In this document: positions 1 to 9,170 of the stretch, in pieces
Position numbering within the stretch: position 1 is the first letter of the stretch
Layout: every line of letters starts with the position of its first letter
Origin: Haplomitrium mnioides
Taxonomy: Eukaryota > Marchantiophyta > Haplomitriopsida > Calobryales
NCBI GenBank assembly: GCA_049999725.1
Contig: JBNGIS010005467.1
Span: 1 to 21,025 of the forward strand
DNA: 21,025 bases
Direction: 5' to 3'
The notes under the pieces: model-generated
What the model was told of the DNA's origin: nothing
Seen by the model: the letters and a program-made list of their open reading frames with translations, nothing else
Databases searched by the model: none
Made by a program: the position numbers and the translations under genes

Positions 1-596
1 TTTGTGTAACTTGGTGAAGAGAGATTCAAGTGCATGGTTCTTACTCGGCGAATACGAAGAAGTCACTTCCAAGGGGGAGTTGCGAGTTGTTCTTACAACG
101 AATTTTTTACGAGTGAGTAAGGGGAGTACTGGTTAGAAGGGATCCGATTAGCCTCCCGATGTGGGGAGGACTGCATAAAGTGGTTCCGTTTGGGTATCCG
201 TTGTGGGGAGCCCACTTAAGATGGATCCGAAGCGGAAGTAAGGATGAATCGGGTAGAGATTGAAAGTGCGAATCGGATAGAGGTGAGAGTTTGAAACAGG
301 TACAGAATGGAGAGACTGAAGTTCGACGGGAATCTGCAGAGGTTCGGAGGTTCCAGGAGGGTGTAGGAGTTGATTATCCCTGTGTTGCCAGCGTCTAATA
401 TCGTGTTTGAGAAGAAGAGAAGATCCGAGTTTTTGGCTGAGGCGGGTGCCGCTCCACTTCGGATGGGTGACGCCAAGGATGCCTCGGACGATGAGGATCC
501 CCAGTGTTTCAATGGTCATTGGTGAGATCGTGGTGGAGGAATAGCTTCCATTAGCAGATTGCGACCGAAGAGGAGAGGGACGTAGCTAGAGGAGTG
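1..596. other. Unassigned repeat-like DNA, no convincing gene
   Basis: No reading frame here has recognisable domains. A block at about 178-231, containing a GTGGGGAG...CCACTTAAG...GGATCCGA pattern, recurs in diverged form at 8088-8142 and 8428-8482, so this stretch belongs to the same repeat family as the DNA upstream of Element 2. A 123-codon minus-strand frame (148-519) shows no motif and is probably chance. A short plus-strand open stretch at about 381-522 is charged but unrecognised. The purine-rich end (about 571-594) sits directly before an LTR-like TG start and could be the polypurine tract of an upstream element. Confidence 0.4.
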
Positions 597-1116
597 TGTT
601 GTGACAGCAGTATTTGGATATTATAGTCGTTGTAGTTATTTTTGTAGTAGTTAATTTAAAGTAACTAGTTGTAGAATTTACAGTTGTTACGTTAGCGGTA
701 GTTAGTGGTAGTTGTGGCGGTTGCCACCTGACATCAGCGGAGCGTTCCTATGAGGGGGTATAGCTCCCACCTGAATGTTTTTGGATTATCATCATCATCA
801 TTGTTTTCATGCATATTTGAGCAAAGCTATAAAAATTCTAGCGGTGGATTTGATCCCGAGTGAGTGCGTGGAGTGGAATTGATGGTCCTTGATCCTTGCT
901 TGTGAGGTAGTGTAACCTCGTTGGAGAGTAGGATCTCGTAGAATGTATTTTGTGCTTGTGATTGTTGAGTAAAGGAGAGATTAGTTTTCTTTCACTTTGT
1001 GTGGCAAGGGTGTTTGAGGCTCCTTATGCTTGGGCTTGCAACTGATTGAGAATCGTTCGACCGACGTCGATTCTTAATTTCTTGTGAAATTCAAGCATAG
1101 GTGTTTCAAATTTACA
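597..1116 (+). repeat. Candidate LTR, single copy in window
   Basis: The block starts TGTTGTGACAGC right after a purine-rich tract (AGGAGAGGGA, then CTAGAGGAG) and could end at TTTACA. It holds a TATA-like TATAAAAA at 828-835 and a short ATC microsatellite near 785-801. About 520 bp is normal for a plant LTR. No second copy exists in the window and no tRNA-complementary TGG primer site follows the proposed end, so the 3' border is a guess. It could be the 3' LTR of an element lying upstream, or the 5' LTR of Element 1 with a mutated primer site. Confidence 0.3.
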
Positions 1117-1458
1117 GGTTAGGCTAGTATTGGAGAGGGTGGACTTAGGTGCCGAAGATTTCCGGGCCAAGCCGTGGACTCAATATAGCTACGCCTTTAG
1201 TTTTCCTCTTGGTCGGTCCTAGAGGAAATTAACATGCTATGCACTGTTAGATCTGATCTACCCTAAGTCCCGTCAGTCTTAAGCATTGAAGTACACTAAT
1301 CCAACTTTCATGAGAGAGATGGAGTGGAGAACCCTTGCTAAGAGTTCACGAGGATAGAATTCCAGCCTTTGAGTGTTGGGATAAATACTCACTTTGGTTT
1401 GGCAAAGTCTAAATAAGCCAATTCAATCTTAAATGTATATAAGGTGTTAAGTTGATGA
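1117..1458. other. Leader-like non-coding stretch before gag
   Basis: Stops occur in all frames and no feature is recognisable. By position it would be the untranslated leader of Element 1, but I see no primer binding site that proves this. Confidence 0.3.
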
Positions 1459-2868
1459 GAAGAGCGCCTTTACCCCCTCTGTTCCCAGTGGTTCGACCTC
1501 TGGTGGTCACTTCTGGATGTTTGGAGTGCTGCCACTGTATTACACTATGCAAATGGGGAGAACCTCATTAAGGAGGTCATTCTCCTCGAAGTGTTAAAAG
1601 GGGAGGCTGGCCCTTGGTACCAAACATTGCCAGAGGCCACCAAGCAAAATTAGGACACTTTTAAGGCGACCTTCTTGGAGGAGTTCAGAAAGATAGGAGG
1701 GGAGTCCGAGGCCTTGATCAAGATAGGCCAAATGGAGATGAAGAAGCACGAATCTGTAAGGAAGTTTCTTCAAAGGTTCCAGAGGATGGCCAGAAAGATT
1801 AACCCTCCTGCATCGAATGGGATGCTTACCTCCTGGTTTATTTTGGCCCTGCCTAGGAGTCTAGGGGCTTGGGTGAGGAGGTCCAAACCCACTTGCTTGG
1901 AGCAAGCAGTGGAGGAGGCCCAATCCTACATCAAGACTGAAGTGGCAAGCTCCAAAAGAAAGTCAAAGAGAAGGAATGATTCAGACAGTTCTTCAAAGAG
2001 CTCCAGTAAGGAAGATAGCCTTGATGATAGCTCCTCTTCAGAGTCTGAATCAGAGAGCAAGAGCAGCCCTAAGAGCTCAGAGGATGAGAGATCCCATAGG
2101 AGGCGGAAGAAAAAGAGGAGCAAAAAGAAAAAAGAGGCCAAAGAGAAAAGGGCCAAGAAACATGACCGGCACAAGGAGGGCAAAGAGAAAAAGGCCCACC
2201 GGTCCTAGGATAGAGGAGTTGGTGGGGAGACCAACAAGAGGAGGGGGGTGAAGGACCCTATGGATGAAATCAACGCAAAATTGGAAGCTATGTCGATCCA
2301 TTTTGCAAGCCTGAAGCCCGAAGGAAAAAAAGTGTTGATGCGGAGGGCACATGTCTGGTGCATGAAGTGTCGCACCTATGGGCACTCCCTCCAAGAATGC
2401 CCCCTGGAGGGGATGCCCATCCATTTTGTAAGGGAGGATCCTCCGGAGTGGTACTATGAGGAGGTGGAATATGTGCAGGAGGAACCACTCGAACTCGTGT
2501 ACCAGGTGGTCAGCCAACCTCGACTAATGGCAGGTCGACCTATCAATATAGTGCCTAGTCAATCAGCGGCTTGGGGACACGCGCGGCCAGAAGGGCCAGA
2601 GGTCGGCTCGAACAGGACCAGGGTAATGGTATGCTGGAACTATGGGCAGCCAGGCCACATTTCCCCTAACTGTCCGGAGCCCAGGAAGCAAGGGTATAGC
2701 GTGCCACCACTGCTTTGTACAGGTTGCAAAAAGGAAGGCCATCTGGCCAACAATTGGCCCCATAACAGAAGGCAAGAGTTGCCTCCCAACCCGGTCCAGC
2801 AGGCGCCTCCGCCGGCAGCAGTCACCCTAGTGACCACCTCATGGGAGCATGGGGCAGAGTTTCCATAA
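1459..2868 (+). pseudogene. Element 1 gag (nucleocapsid) remnant
   Basis: Frame 1 carries a gag-like protein with stops TAG at 1651-1653 and 2206-2208, ending at TAA 2866-2868. The capsid part contains the familiar plant-gag pattern LLEVLKGEAGPWY and a later SVRKFLQRFQRMARK segment. After it comes an unusual low-complexity tail: an acidic Ser/Glu/Asp stretch, then a Lys/Arg-rich stretch (about 1945-2205). Downstream lie three CCHC zinc-knuckle positions: 2359-2400 is complete (C-x2-C-x4-H-x4-C), 2632-2673 has its second Cys replaced by Tyr, and 2716-2757 has its last Cys replaced by Trp. Such knuckles bind the packaged RNA. No reliable start codon is visible; the frame is open from 1459. Non-functional as it stands. 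Confidence 0.8.
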
Positions 2869-3209
2869 GTAGAGACTCCGATAGAGGAGGACTGCTACAG
2901 AGTAGCCACCAGGACTGCAGCCAGGGCCAAGGAAAAGGAAAGGCCAAGCAGGCTCGGAGGAAGGAGAGGGATGCAAATGTGCTCCCCACTGAGGAGGACT
3001 CAGATTACAAGAGGGAGCACCCGAAATTATTCCACCCAAGGCAAGAGGAGGAGGTCAAAAAGCAATTGGAAGCCTTGGAGGCGGCCGAAGCATAGCAAGC
3101 GGTGGAGAAGACCCTAGGGGAGGTCAATCGCAGAAATGGCGCTGAACAGGCCAAGCAAGACCCTGCGCCCCAGCTTCCAACCAGCACTTGCACGCCTTAC
3201 AGCATCTAG
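2869..3209 (+). pseudogene. Element 1 gag-protease linker remnant
   Basis: The reading passes from frame 1 to frame 3 between about 2900 and 2975. Frame 3 then reads a charged, Glu/Lys/Ala-rich stretch likely to be helical or coiled coil (about 2970-3180), broken by TAG at 3093-3095 and TAG at 3207-3209. No domain is recognised. It joins the zinc-knuckle part of gag to the protease, and the same frame continues into the protease, which is why I place it in the same polyprotein. Confidence 0.55.
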
Positions 3210-3905
3210 AGGGATGTAAGGGACTGCCCAGTCACTGCAACCGTAGGGCAATTGATCAAGGACAGCCCTATATACAAAAGGCAGCTCCAAGAGCTACTCA
3301 TGGGCGCCAGAAGGAAAAGGAAGCTTCTTACAGTGGGCACCACCGCCGACCTGAGGATGACTTGTGAAGACAATGGAGCTTCTGAGATAGACATTCAGAT
3401 TGCGGGGTGCACTCTATCCTTGGTGCTAGTGGATGGAGGGACGAGAGTCAATATCATGGTGGAGGAGACTGCCCACCGACTGGGCTTCAAGACTTTCTCT
3501 CCGACTGAGAGGATTATGCGGTTGGCGGATGGATCTAGGGTTAAGCCCTTGGGAGCATTGCTGAAGGTGCCCACCTAGATCGAAGGGAAGGAGTTTGCAC
3601 TGAACTACTTGGTGATGAGACCAGCAAGGAGTTCCCCATACCTTGTTTTAATCAGGAGGCCCTAGTTGTATAGAGCCAAAGTAATGCACAATTAGAGGGA
3701 CTCCACACTAGTGTTCGGACCTGGCAGGATGGTGGTGCATTACAACCCTATCCCACACGAGGGCGAGACCATAGAAGATAAGAAGTATGACACAGAGTGG
3801 TCGGTGGAAGAGGAGTTGGAAGACGAGGACACTTATTGGTTGAGACTGGTGAGTGACATGACATAGGCAGATTTTTTGGGCAGTGCCAAAGCCAAGGTCA
3901 ACTAG
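3210..3905 (+). pseudogene. Element 1 aspartic protease remnant
   Basis: Frame 3 encodes a retroviral-type aspartic protease, which would cleave the gag-pol polyprotein. The catalytic Asp is at 3432-3434 within LVDGGT, followed by VNIM and ETAHRLGF, a spacing typical of Tat-like elements, where DGG replaces the DSG/DTG of other families. A second conserved-looking patch (RLADGSRVKPLG) follows. TAG stops interrupt the frame at 3576, 3663, 3693, 3864 and 3903, several where Gln or Trp would fit the flanking reading. The C-terminal part after 3600 is an acidic linker rather than protease core. Confidence 0.7.
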
Positions 3906-4223
3906 TTGGAGACCTCTATCTTTGGAGTTTGGGACACGACAGAAGTGCCAATCCTCAGCCGAGGACCTGACCTAAAAGGGGAGTCAGAGGTATCCACTTC
4001 CAGCCTTGGACCTGAGATAAAAGGGGAGTTGACTGCAGCTATCATCCCAGGGGAGGATGATCACCAAATGGGGACAAGGGAGCACGACAAGAAGCTTGCT
4101 ATAGGAGGCCAATGGCTCGCCCATTTGGAGTTAGACTGTGACTCCACGGGCAGGAACATGGTGGAGGTCATCCGGGCGGAGCAATACAGAGAGATAACGG
4201 CCCCTGGTGGGAGGACATTTTAG
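3906..4223 (+). pseudogene. Element 1 protease-RT linker
   Basis: An open stretch of about 105 codons in frame 3, between two TAG stops. It contains an imperfect internal repeat: two segments of the form PDLKGE/PEIKGE with Ser-rich surroundings (about 3960-4030). No enzymatic domain is recognised. It lies in frame between the protease and the N-terminal part of RT, so it is best read as the polyprotein linker. Confidence 0.5.
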
Positions 4224-5265
4224 CTTGGTTTCGCCTTTAAACATGGGGCTGAGAGAGCCTTCATGTAGACCTTAGAGAACTTTAGCAATGTGTTTGCGTG
4301 GAGCCATACGGACCTGAAAGGCGTGCTCAGAGAGCTGAGGGAGCACAAAATTGACTTGGAAGATAATGCTACCTCAGTACGGCAACGGAAGTATCGAATG
4401 AATCCATGCTTCTCTCTATTGGTGAAAGAGGAGGTGGATAAGCTCCTAGAGGCAGGATTCATCTAGCCGTGTACTAAACAGTAAATGAGTGTCCCTCCTA
4501 GTGGTGGTGCCAAAGAAGGCAGGCTTGGACGGGAAGCCAAAGATCAGGGTGTGCCAAGACTACCGCAAGCTGAATGTGGCGACCAAGAAGGACCACTACC
4601 CTCTGCCTTTTACTGATGGTGTGCTGGACTTGGTGGCGGGCCAGGAAGTCTATAGTTTCATGGACGGGTACTTAGACTACAACCAGGTGTGGATACGAGA
4701 GGAGGACAAACTAAAGACTGCCTTCACGATGGAGTGGGGAGTGTTCGCCTTTCGACGAATGCCATTTGGTCTCTGCAATACCTCAGGTACATTCCAAAGA
4801 CTAATGATGAACATGTTCCAAGATTACCTCAGGAAGTTCCTCGAAATCTTCATCAACGACTTCGTAGTATACGGCAAGGTCAAGGATCATGAGGAGCATG
4901 TTTGGCTTACATTCCAGTGATGCAGAGAAACGAGACTGCAGCTGCACTTTGGCAAATGTTTCTTTGTAGTAACAGAAGGGATACTGATGGGCCATAGGGT
5001 CTCCAGCCAGGGGATTGCCGTGGGCCAAGAGAAGGTGGCAGTATGGTTGGGGGTGGCGTTTCCAACGTGCCTGGTGGAGGTGTAGGGATTCCTGGGTTGT
5101 GTGGGTTACTACAGAAGGTTCATCCTGAAATTTTCCCTAGTAGCCTACCACCTAGCAGAGATGGTGAAGAGGGGTAGTGACTTTGAGCCAACAGAGCCCA
5201 GGAGATCAAGCTTTAATAAGCTCAAGAGGCGATTGGCCAACTCGCCTATCCTAGCGCCCCCAAAC
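4224..5265 (+). pseudogene. Element 1 reverse transcriptase remnant
   Basis: RT copies the element RNA into DNA. An N-terminal section in frame 3 (FSNVFAWSHTDLKG, then VDKLLEAGFI) is followed by a shift to frame 1 near 4490. Frame 1 then shows the finger and palm motifs: VVVPKK, DYRKLN, SFMDGY with the first catalytic Asp at 4663-4665, FRRMPFGLCN, and the active-site box at 4849-4863. That box reads F-I-N-D-F, with Asn (4855-4857) at the first Asp of the expected D-D pair, so the catalytic dyad is lost. Thumb-like wording (GHRVS, then GFLGCVGYYRRFI) follows. Stops: TAG 4266, TAG 4464, TAA 4482, TGA 4918, TAG 5083. Confidence 0.85.
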
Positions 5266-5650
5266 TAGACCAAGGAGTTCCACGTGATGGTAGATGTTTT
5301 GGACTTCTGTGTGAGGGCAGCCAGCTCGATGAGTAGGGCCGGGACCACCCAATCTACTTTGCCAGCAGACTCCTCTCAGCGGCGGAGAAGAATTACTCGC
5401 TCATTGACGGTGAGGCCCTGGGGATAATCTACTCCCTGAAGAAGTTCCGGCACTACTTGCTGCATTACAAGGTGGTGTTTCATACACAGATCATGATGCC
5501 CTCAAATACATGGTCAACAAGCTAGACCTGACGGAGAGAGTGGTGAGGTGGATGTTGCTGCTCTAGGAGCTTGACTTCGAGGTGCAAATCAAGCCGGGGA
5601 AGAGACACCAAAATGCCGACTTCTTCTCAAGGATTGAGGGGCAGACGAGT
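5266..5650 (+). pseudogene. Element 1 RNase H remnant
   Basis: RNase H removes the RNA strand during reverse transcription. The region begins in frame 1 (KEFHVMVD at about 5270), moves to frame 3 near 5320-5328 where HPIYFASRLLSAAEKNY is clear, then to frame 2 near 5485. That last shift coincides with ACACA, consistent with a 2-bp CA duplication. Frame 2 resumes with ALKYMVNK and ends with PGKRHQNADFFSR, the usual boundary between RNase H and integrase. Stops: TAG 5266-5268, TAG 5334-5336, TAG 5564-5566. Confidence 0.8.
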
Positions 5651-6973
5651 GCAGAGGGAGTGGGGGACAACTTCCCTGACGAAGACCTGTTCCATGTCCG
5701 GGAGGGGAGACCCATAGAATATGGGGACATCATTGAGTTCCTCTTGACGGTGAAGATTTCCCTGGGGCACAACCCAGAGCAAGTAGTAGTGTTTCTCAGA
5801 AAGGTGAGGCCCTTTCTCATGATCAAAGGAATTCTGCATAGGTAGGGCATGGACGGGCATACACGCAGGTGTTTGGAGAAGGACCAATCCATGGTGGTGA
5901 TGCGGGAAATGCACGAGGAAAAGGCCGATGGTCATTTTGTGGCAGAAACCACCATCTGAAAGATCGTGGACGCTAAGTATTGGTGGCCCACCCTGCACAA
6001 GGATGTGCACTTCTTTGTAAAGAGGTGTGATGCCTACCAACGGACCGAGAAACCAGCAGCAGCGCGCCATCATCCACTGGTTCCGATCATCCCCCTGGCC
6101 CTATTTGAGAAGTGGGGAATTGATTTCATCAAGCCCATCACTCCGTCCACGAGGCGCAGGAACAGATACATTCTGCTTTTGACTGACTACGCTACCAAGT
6201 GGGTGGAGGCAAGGGCAACTAGGAAAGATGACGCGCCGACGGTGACCTAGTTCTTTTACGAACAGATCTTCACCCGATTCGAGGCGCCGTTGGAGTTGGT
6301 AAGTGACCAAGGTACACATTTTGTCAATCAAGTCATTTGTGAGCTCATATGGAAGTATTTGGTCAAGCAACGAAAAACCACAGCCTACCACCCTAAAGCT
6401 AACGGGTTAACGAAGAGGGACAACGGAATTATGGGCAAGATCTTGAACAAGACAGTGGCGGCCAACAAGGTGGACCAGGACCTAAAGCTACTAACTGCTA
6501 CCCATGCCTATAATCTGGCCTACAAGACCACCACGGGCCACTACCCTTACTTCTTGGTCTTTGGACAGCATTCACTGGTCCCGGTGGAGTTCGAAGTCCC
6601 CACACCTCGGGTGGCAGTTGAGGAGAGAATGGCAGAGGGCTTGAGCCGAATGGAAAGAGTGCACCAGTTGGAGGCCTTAGAAGAGAGCAAGGCAGGGGCA
6701 CACGAGAGGCTGGTACAGCAACAACAGCTGACCAAGAGGCAGCACGACATGAAGCTGAGACCAGTCGACTTCAAAGGAGGGGATCTAGTGCTGCTCTATG
6801 ACAGCAGGTTTATGCACTTCCCCGGGAAGCTACATACCTGATAGATGGGGCCCTACCTGGTAAGAGTGCTTCACGACAATGGGTCAGTGGAGTTGAGCAA
6901 GGTGACAAGGGCACACCTTCCCAATCGGGTCCACTACGACCGGCTCAAGCGGTATTACCACCATGAGGACTAA
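5651..6973 (+). pseudogene. Element 1 integrase remnant
   Basis: Integrase inserts the cDNA into the genome. Frame 2 runs from the RNase H end to the terminal TAA at 6971-6973, with internal stops at 5843 (TAG), 5957 (TGA), 6248 (TAG), 6839 (TGA) and 6842 (TAG). The zinc-binding HHCC region (MHEEKADGHF, then RCDAYQR) has its last Cys replaced by Tyr at 6035-6037. In the core the first Asp (6122-6124, GIDFIK) and second Asp (6305-6307, SDQGTHF) are present. Exactly 35 residues further the expected Glu is Lys (6413-6415, NGLTKRDN). The C-terminal part ends RVHYDRLKRYY, like Tat elements, and has no chromodomain. Confidence 0.85.
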
Positions 6974-7440
6974 GGTGGAGGGTGTTGCCATGTACAGTAG
7001 GCGTGGAGAGATTTTGTACAACTGTTTGTTTAGCGTTGTGTAGTGAGTTGTGTTCGTTTGTGTCAGTTTGTTGTGTGAGTGGTGCTTGGGTGGTGACCAG
7101 GTCGACTAAGGGCACCCAACAAGGAAGATCAGAGCAGCGGCCACGGAGGAGGCCAAGGAGGTCAGAAGGTGGAAGGTGTTTGCGGGGTTGCTGCACAATT
7201 AAAAAGGGAGTTATGTCGGTCGGGTGTGTTTGGGTTTTTTCTTTTTTTTGTAATTACTGAGCTCTAACCTTGTAAATTCTTTCAAGTTTGCATTAGTCAT
7301 TTGTATTCCTTTGTATTTTATTGTTTTATTGTTCTCATGCCAATCTTGCACCTTTCCCCTCTCCCTCCTTTGCCTTCTCTTCCTTCTTTTCCTGCTTTCT
7401 CTTGTGAATGTCATGAATCATGCAATGCAAGAGGGAGCCT
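6974..7440 (+). other. 3' non-coding tail / possible LTR of Element 1
   Basis: A purine-rich GGTGGAGGG follows the pol stop directly and is followed by TGTTGCC, a possible polypurine tract and LTR start. A second purine-rich tract lies at about 7143-7180. The stretch then becomes T-rich (7225-7400). No second copy of this sequence is present upstream of gag, so the LTR boundaries cannot be confirmed. Confidence 0.35.
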
Positions 7441-7965
7441 TGTGAAATCCAGAGGAGTCAGATAAGAAGGCTAGTAGGAGGATCTAAGGAACTTGCAACA
7501 AATTAGGACAGAGGCAGGGCTGACAATAGTGAGCAAGAGGAATTCAAGGAGAGTTGACAAGGAGATCAGAAGAATCGGGCAGCAGAAGGATTCAATGAGA
7601 GGAGGGTAGAGATCAAAGGAGCCAACAACAATCGAGGAGGAATGCACGGGAAGAGCTACAGGAGATGAAGGCAAGGTGGAGCACAGTCAGATGCGTGCAA
7701 ATTGCCATCACACAACTGGATCGGAGGTCGCAGCACTGGGAGGACTTGCTCAACAGCAACAAACGACGAACAAGGAGCATGCGGCAGGTGAAGACAAGTA
7801 AAGAGGAGGCAGTGGGAATCATTCGAAGGATGAGGCCCCGCGATGGGTCGGCCAAGTGAGAAGGGAAGGAGGCGCTTCATAATCGGAAGCCAGATAATGC
7901 AATCGGACCAGAGGATGGCAATCGAGGCGAAGAATTAACATGAAAGAAGAGGCCCAAAGAGTCCG
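7441..7965. other. Purine-rich unassigned sequence
   Basis: Dominated by AG-rich words such as GAGGAGTCAG and GGAAGGAGG, with short open frames but no recognisable domain. A 64-codon plus-strand frame at 7665-7859 is basic and shows no family motif. I see no gene here. Confidence 0.4.
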
Positions 7966-8520
7966 AAGGGAGCTGCGGAAACGTGGCGGCCCTTGCGCAC
8001 TTCACAGAATCCGTCGGACAACGTAGCAGCTCCTGAGGGTCTGAAGGGTTCGACGGGACCGCACCACCCTAAGTGGGGAACTCGATTAAGTGGTTTCCAA
8101 TGCGTCTTACGACGTGGGGGGACCGTTTAACAGGGATCCGCTAAGGGGGGTCCGACGGGTCCAAAATGATGGCGAAACAAGGATAAACGAAGCGGCGACT
8201 GACAAAGAGGTGACTTGTCACCATTTATGCGACATGGAGGATTGCTTAAGGCAACTATGAGGCTAAGCGGGAAGGGCAAAGCAGCATTTCATCACAGTTT
8301 TGGTTCTTGAAGGAGTTCGTGGGGCGCTGCAGAAACGTGGCAGCCCCACCGCACCTCACGGGATTCAGGGACACACGGTAGTCCTAGGGAGTCCGCGGAC
8401 CCTTAGCGGAAATTTGGAGGGGGCAAGTTAAATGGGTTCCGATCAGCCACCCTACATGGGGAACCCACTTAACGGGGATCCGACGGGAAGCCCAACTGGG
8501 GACTAGGGGTAGAGATGCGA
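7966..8520 (+). repeat. Two diverged copies of a repeat block
   Basis: The words at 7972-7992 (GCTGCGGAAACGTGGCGGCC) and 8326-8346 match except for two G/A changes, 354 bp apart. Both are followed by related sequences ending in a shared TGGTTTCC/GGGTTCCGA...GTGGGG...TTAACaGGGATCCG block, at 8088-8142 and 8428-8482. A third copy of the latter block lies at 178-231. This is a dispersed or tandem repeat, probably part of a non-coding mobile element; I cannot name the family. Confidence 0.5.
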
Positions 8521-8534
8521 AACGACAATTTATC

Positions 8535-8900
8535 ACATGCTCGGCTAGACAAAGAGCGAGAAAGACGAAAAGATGATCTATCGCTGATCCAGTGAAGCGA
8601 GTGGGGATAGTTCAACAAAGTACGATCTGAAAGTTCGACATGAGTCTATTGCGCGCATGGTTCTTATGGCAAGGAGGTTCTGGAACGGTAATATATCAAA
8701 GGTCCGGCTAGACCAAGCTCCAAGAATGTCGAAAAGGTGATCAAACAAAGTTTCAGCCAAAGGAAGAAGCGAGCAACGAGCAGTTGAAAGGGAGATCCAT
8801 CGACGATCCGGCTAGAACAAGACCAAGAGTAGTGAAAAATCGATGAAGCGACGATCCGGCCAAAAGAAGAAGAAGCAAGGGACCAGTAGTCGAAAGGGTG
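8535..8900 (+). repeat. Degenerate ~60-bp tandem-like repeat
   Basis: The word CGGCTAGAcCAAG recurs at about 8542, 8702 and 8810, each followed by an A/G-rich stretch and a GTGATC/ATGATC word. CGACGATCCGGC occurs at about 8803 and again near 8852. The copies are diverged and unevenly spaced. No coding signal. Confidence 0.4.
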
Positions 8901-9170
8901 ATCTATCATAATTCTAGCATTGGCGAGGATAAAAGTTTGATGGGGCAACATTGAAAGTTGGAAGGGGATCAGAGGGGAGCCCGCGATAGTTCTTATATCG
9001 AGCAGAGGGAAAAGTTGAGCGAAGGGAGCCTCAGTTCTTATTGCGAGTAGGTGCCAAAACAACGAAAATAGGTACCATTCTTACTCGATGAGGGAACTGT
9101 TTTGCGGATGACGTGGCATCCGTGGAAGAGGAGTCAGCGCGGGTCAACCGTGGAATCCGGTCAAGGTGTT
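8901..9170. other. Flank of Element 2, repeat-derived
   Basis: No gene. The last part (about 9107-9165) contains GGATGACGTGGCAT and GAGTCAGCGCGGGTCAACC, which reappear downstream of Element 2 at about 13051-13113. Element 2 therefore appears to have inserted into this tandem repeat. Confidence 0.5.

Larger units (their letters stand above)
1459..6973 (+). mobile_element. Element 1: decayed Ty3/gypsy retrotransposon, Athila/Tat-like
   Basis: The internal region of an LTR retrotransposon, recognised by the order gag, protease, RT, RNase H, integrase, which defines Ty3/gypsy rather than Ty1/copia. RT wording such as DYRKLN..T.KDHYPLPF and FRRMPFGLCN, a protease with LVDGGT, and no chromodomain after integrase fit the Athila/Tat branch. 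Reading moves through frames 1, 3, 1, 3 and 2, so several indels have accumulated, including what looks like a CA dinucleotide duplication near 5483-5488. About 24 in-frame stops are present, mostly TAG. Flanking LTRs could not be paired: neither 597-1116 nor the sequence after 6973 has a match in the window. The copy is clearly dead and old. Confidence 0.85.

Noticed and set aside
148-519. 123-codon minus-strand ORF
   Set aside because: No domain, Pro/Leu/Ser-rich composition, and it overlaps a dispersed repeat; a second overlapping ORF in another frame is equally open.
1117-1160. Primer binding site for tRNA after the 597-1116 block
   Set aside because: The sequence GGTTAGGCTAG does not begin TGG and does not match the common initiator-Met-type site.
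1926-2517. Minus-strand ORFs opposite gag
   Set aside because: They mirror the Lys/Ser-rich gag codons as Phe/Leu-rich peptides; shadow frames of the plus-strand gag.
1651-6844. TAG read as Gln (alternative genetic code)
   Set aside because: Many TAG codons sit where Trp, not Gln, fits the conserved surroundings; frameshifts and lost catalytic residues show ordinary decay.
7211-7880. Short ORFs in the T-rich and purine-rich tail after Element 1
   Set aside because: Composition-driven (Arg/Glu-rich or Ser/Leu-rich), mutually overlapping, with no recognisable domain.
8578-9062. Minus-strand ORFs at 8578-8760 and 8664-9062
   Set aside because: They overlap each other in different frames across the degenerate CGGCTAGA repeat and show no family motif.
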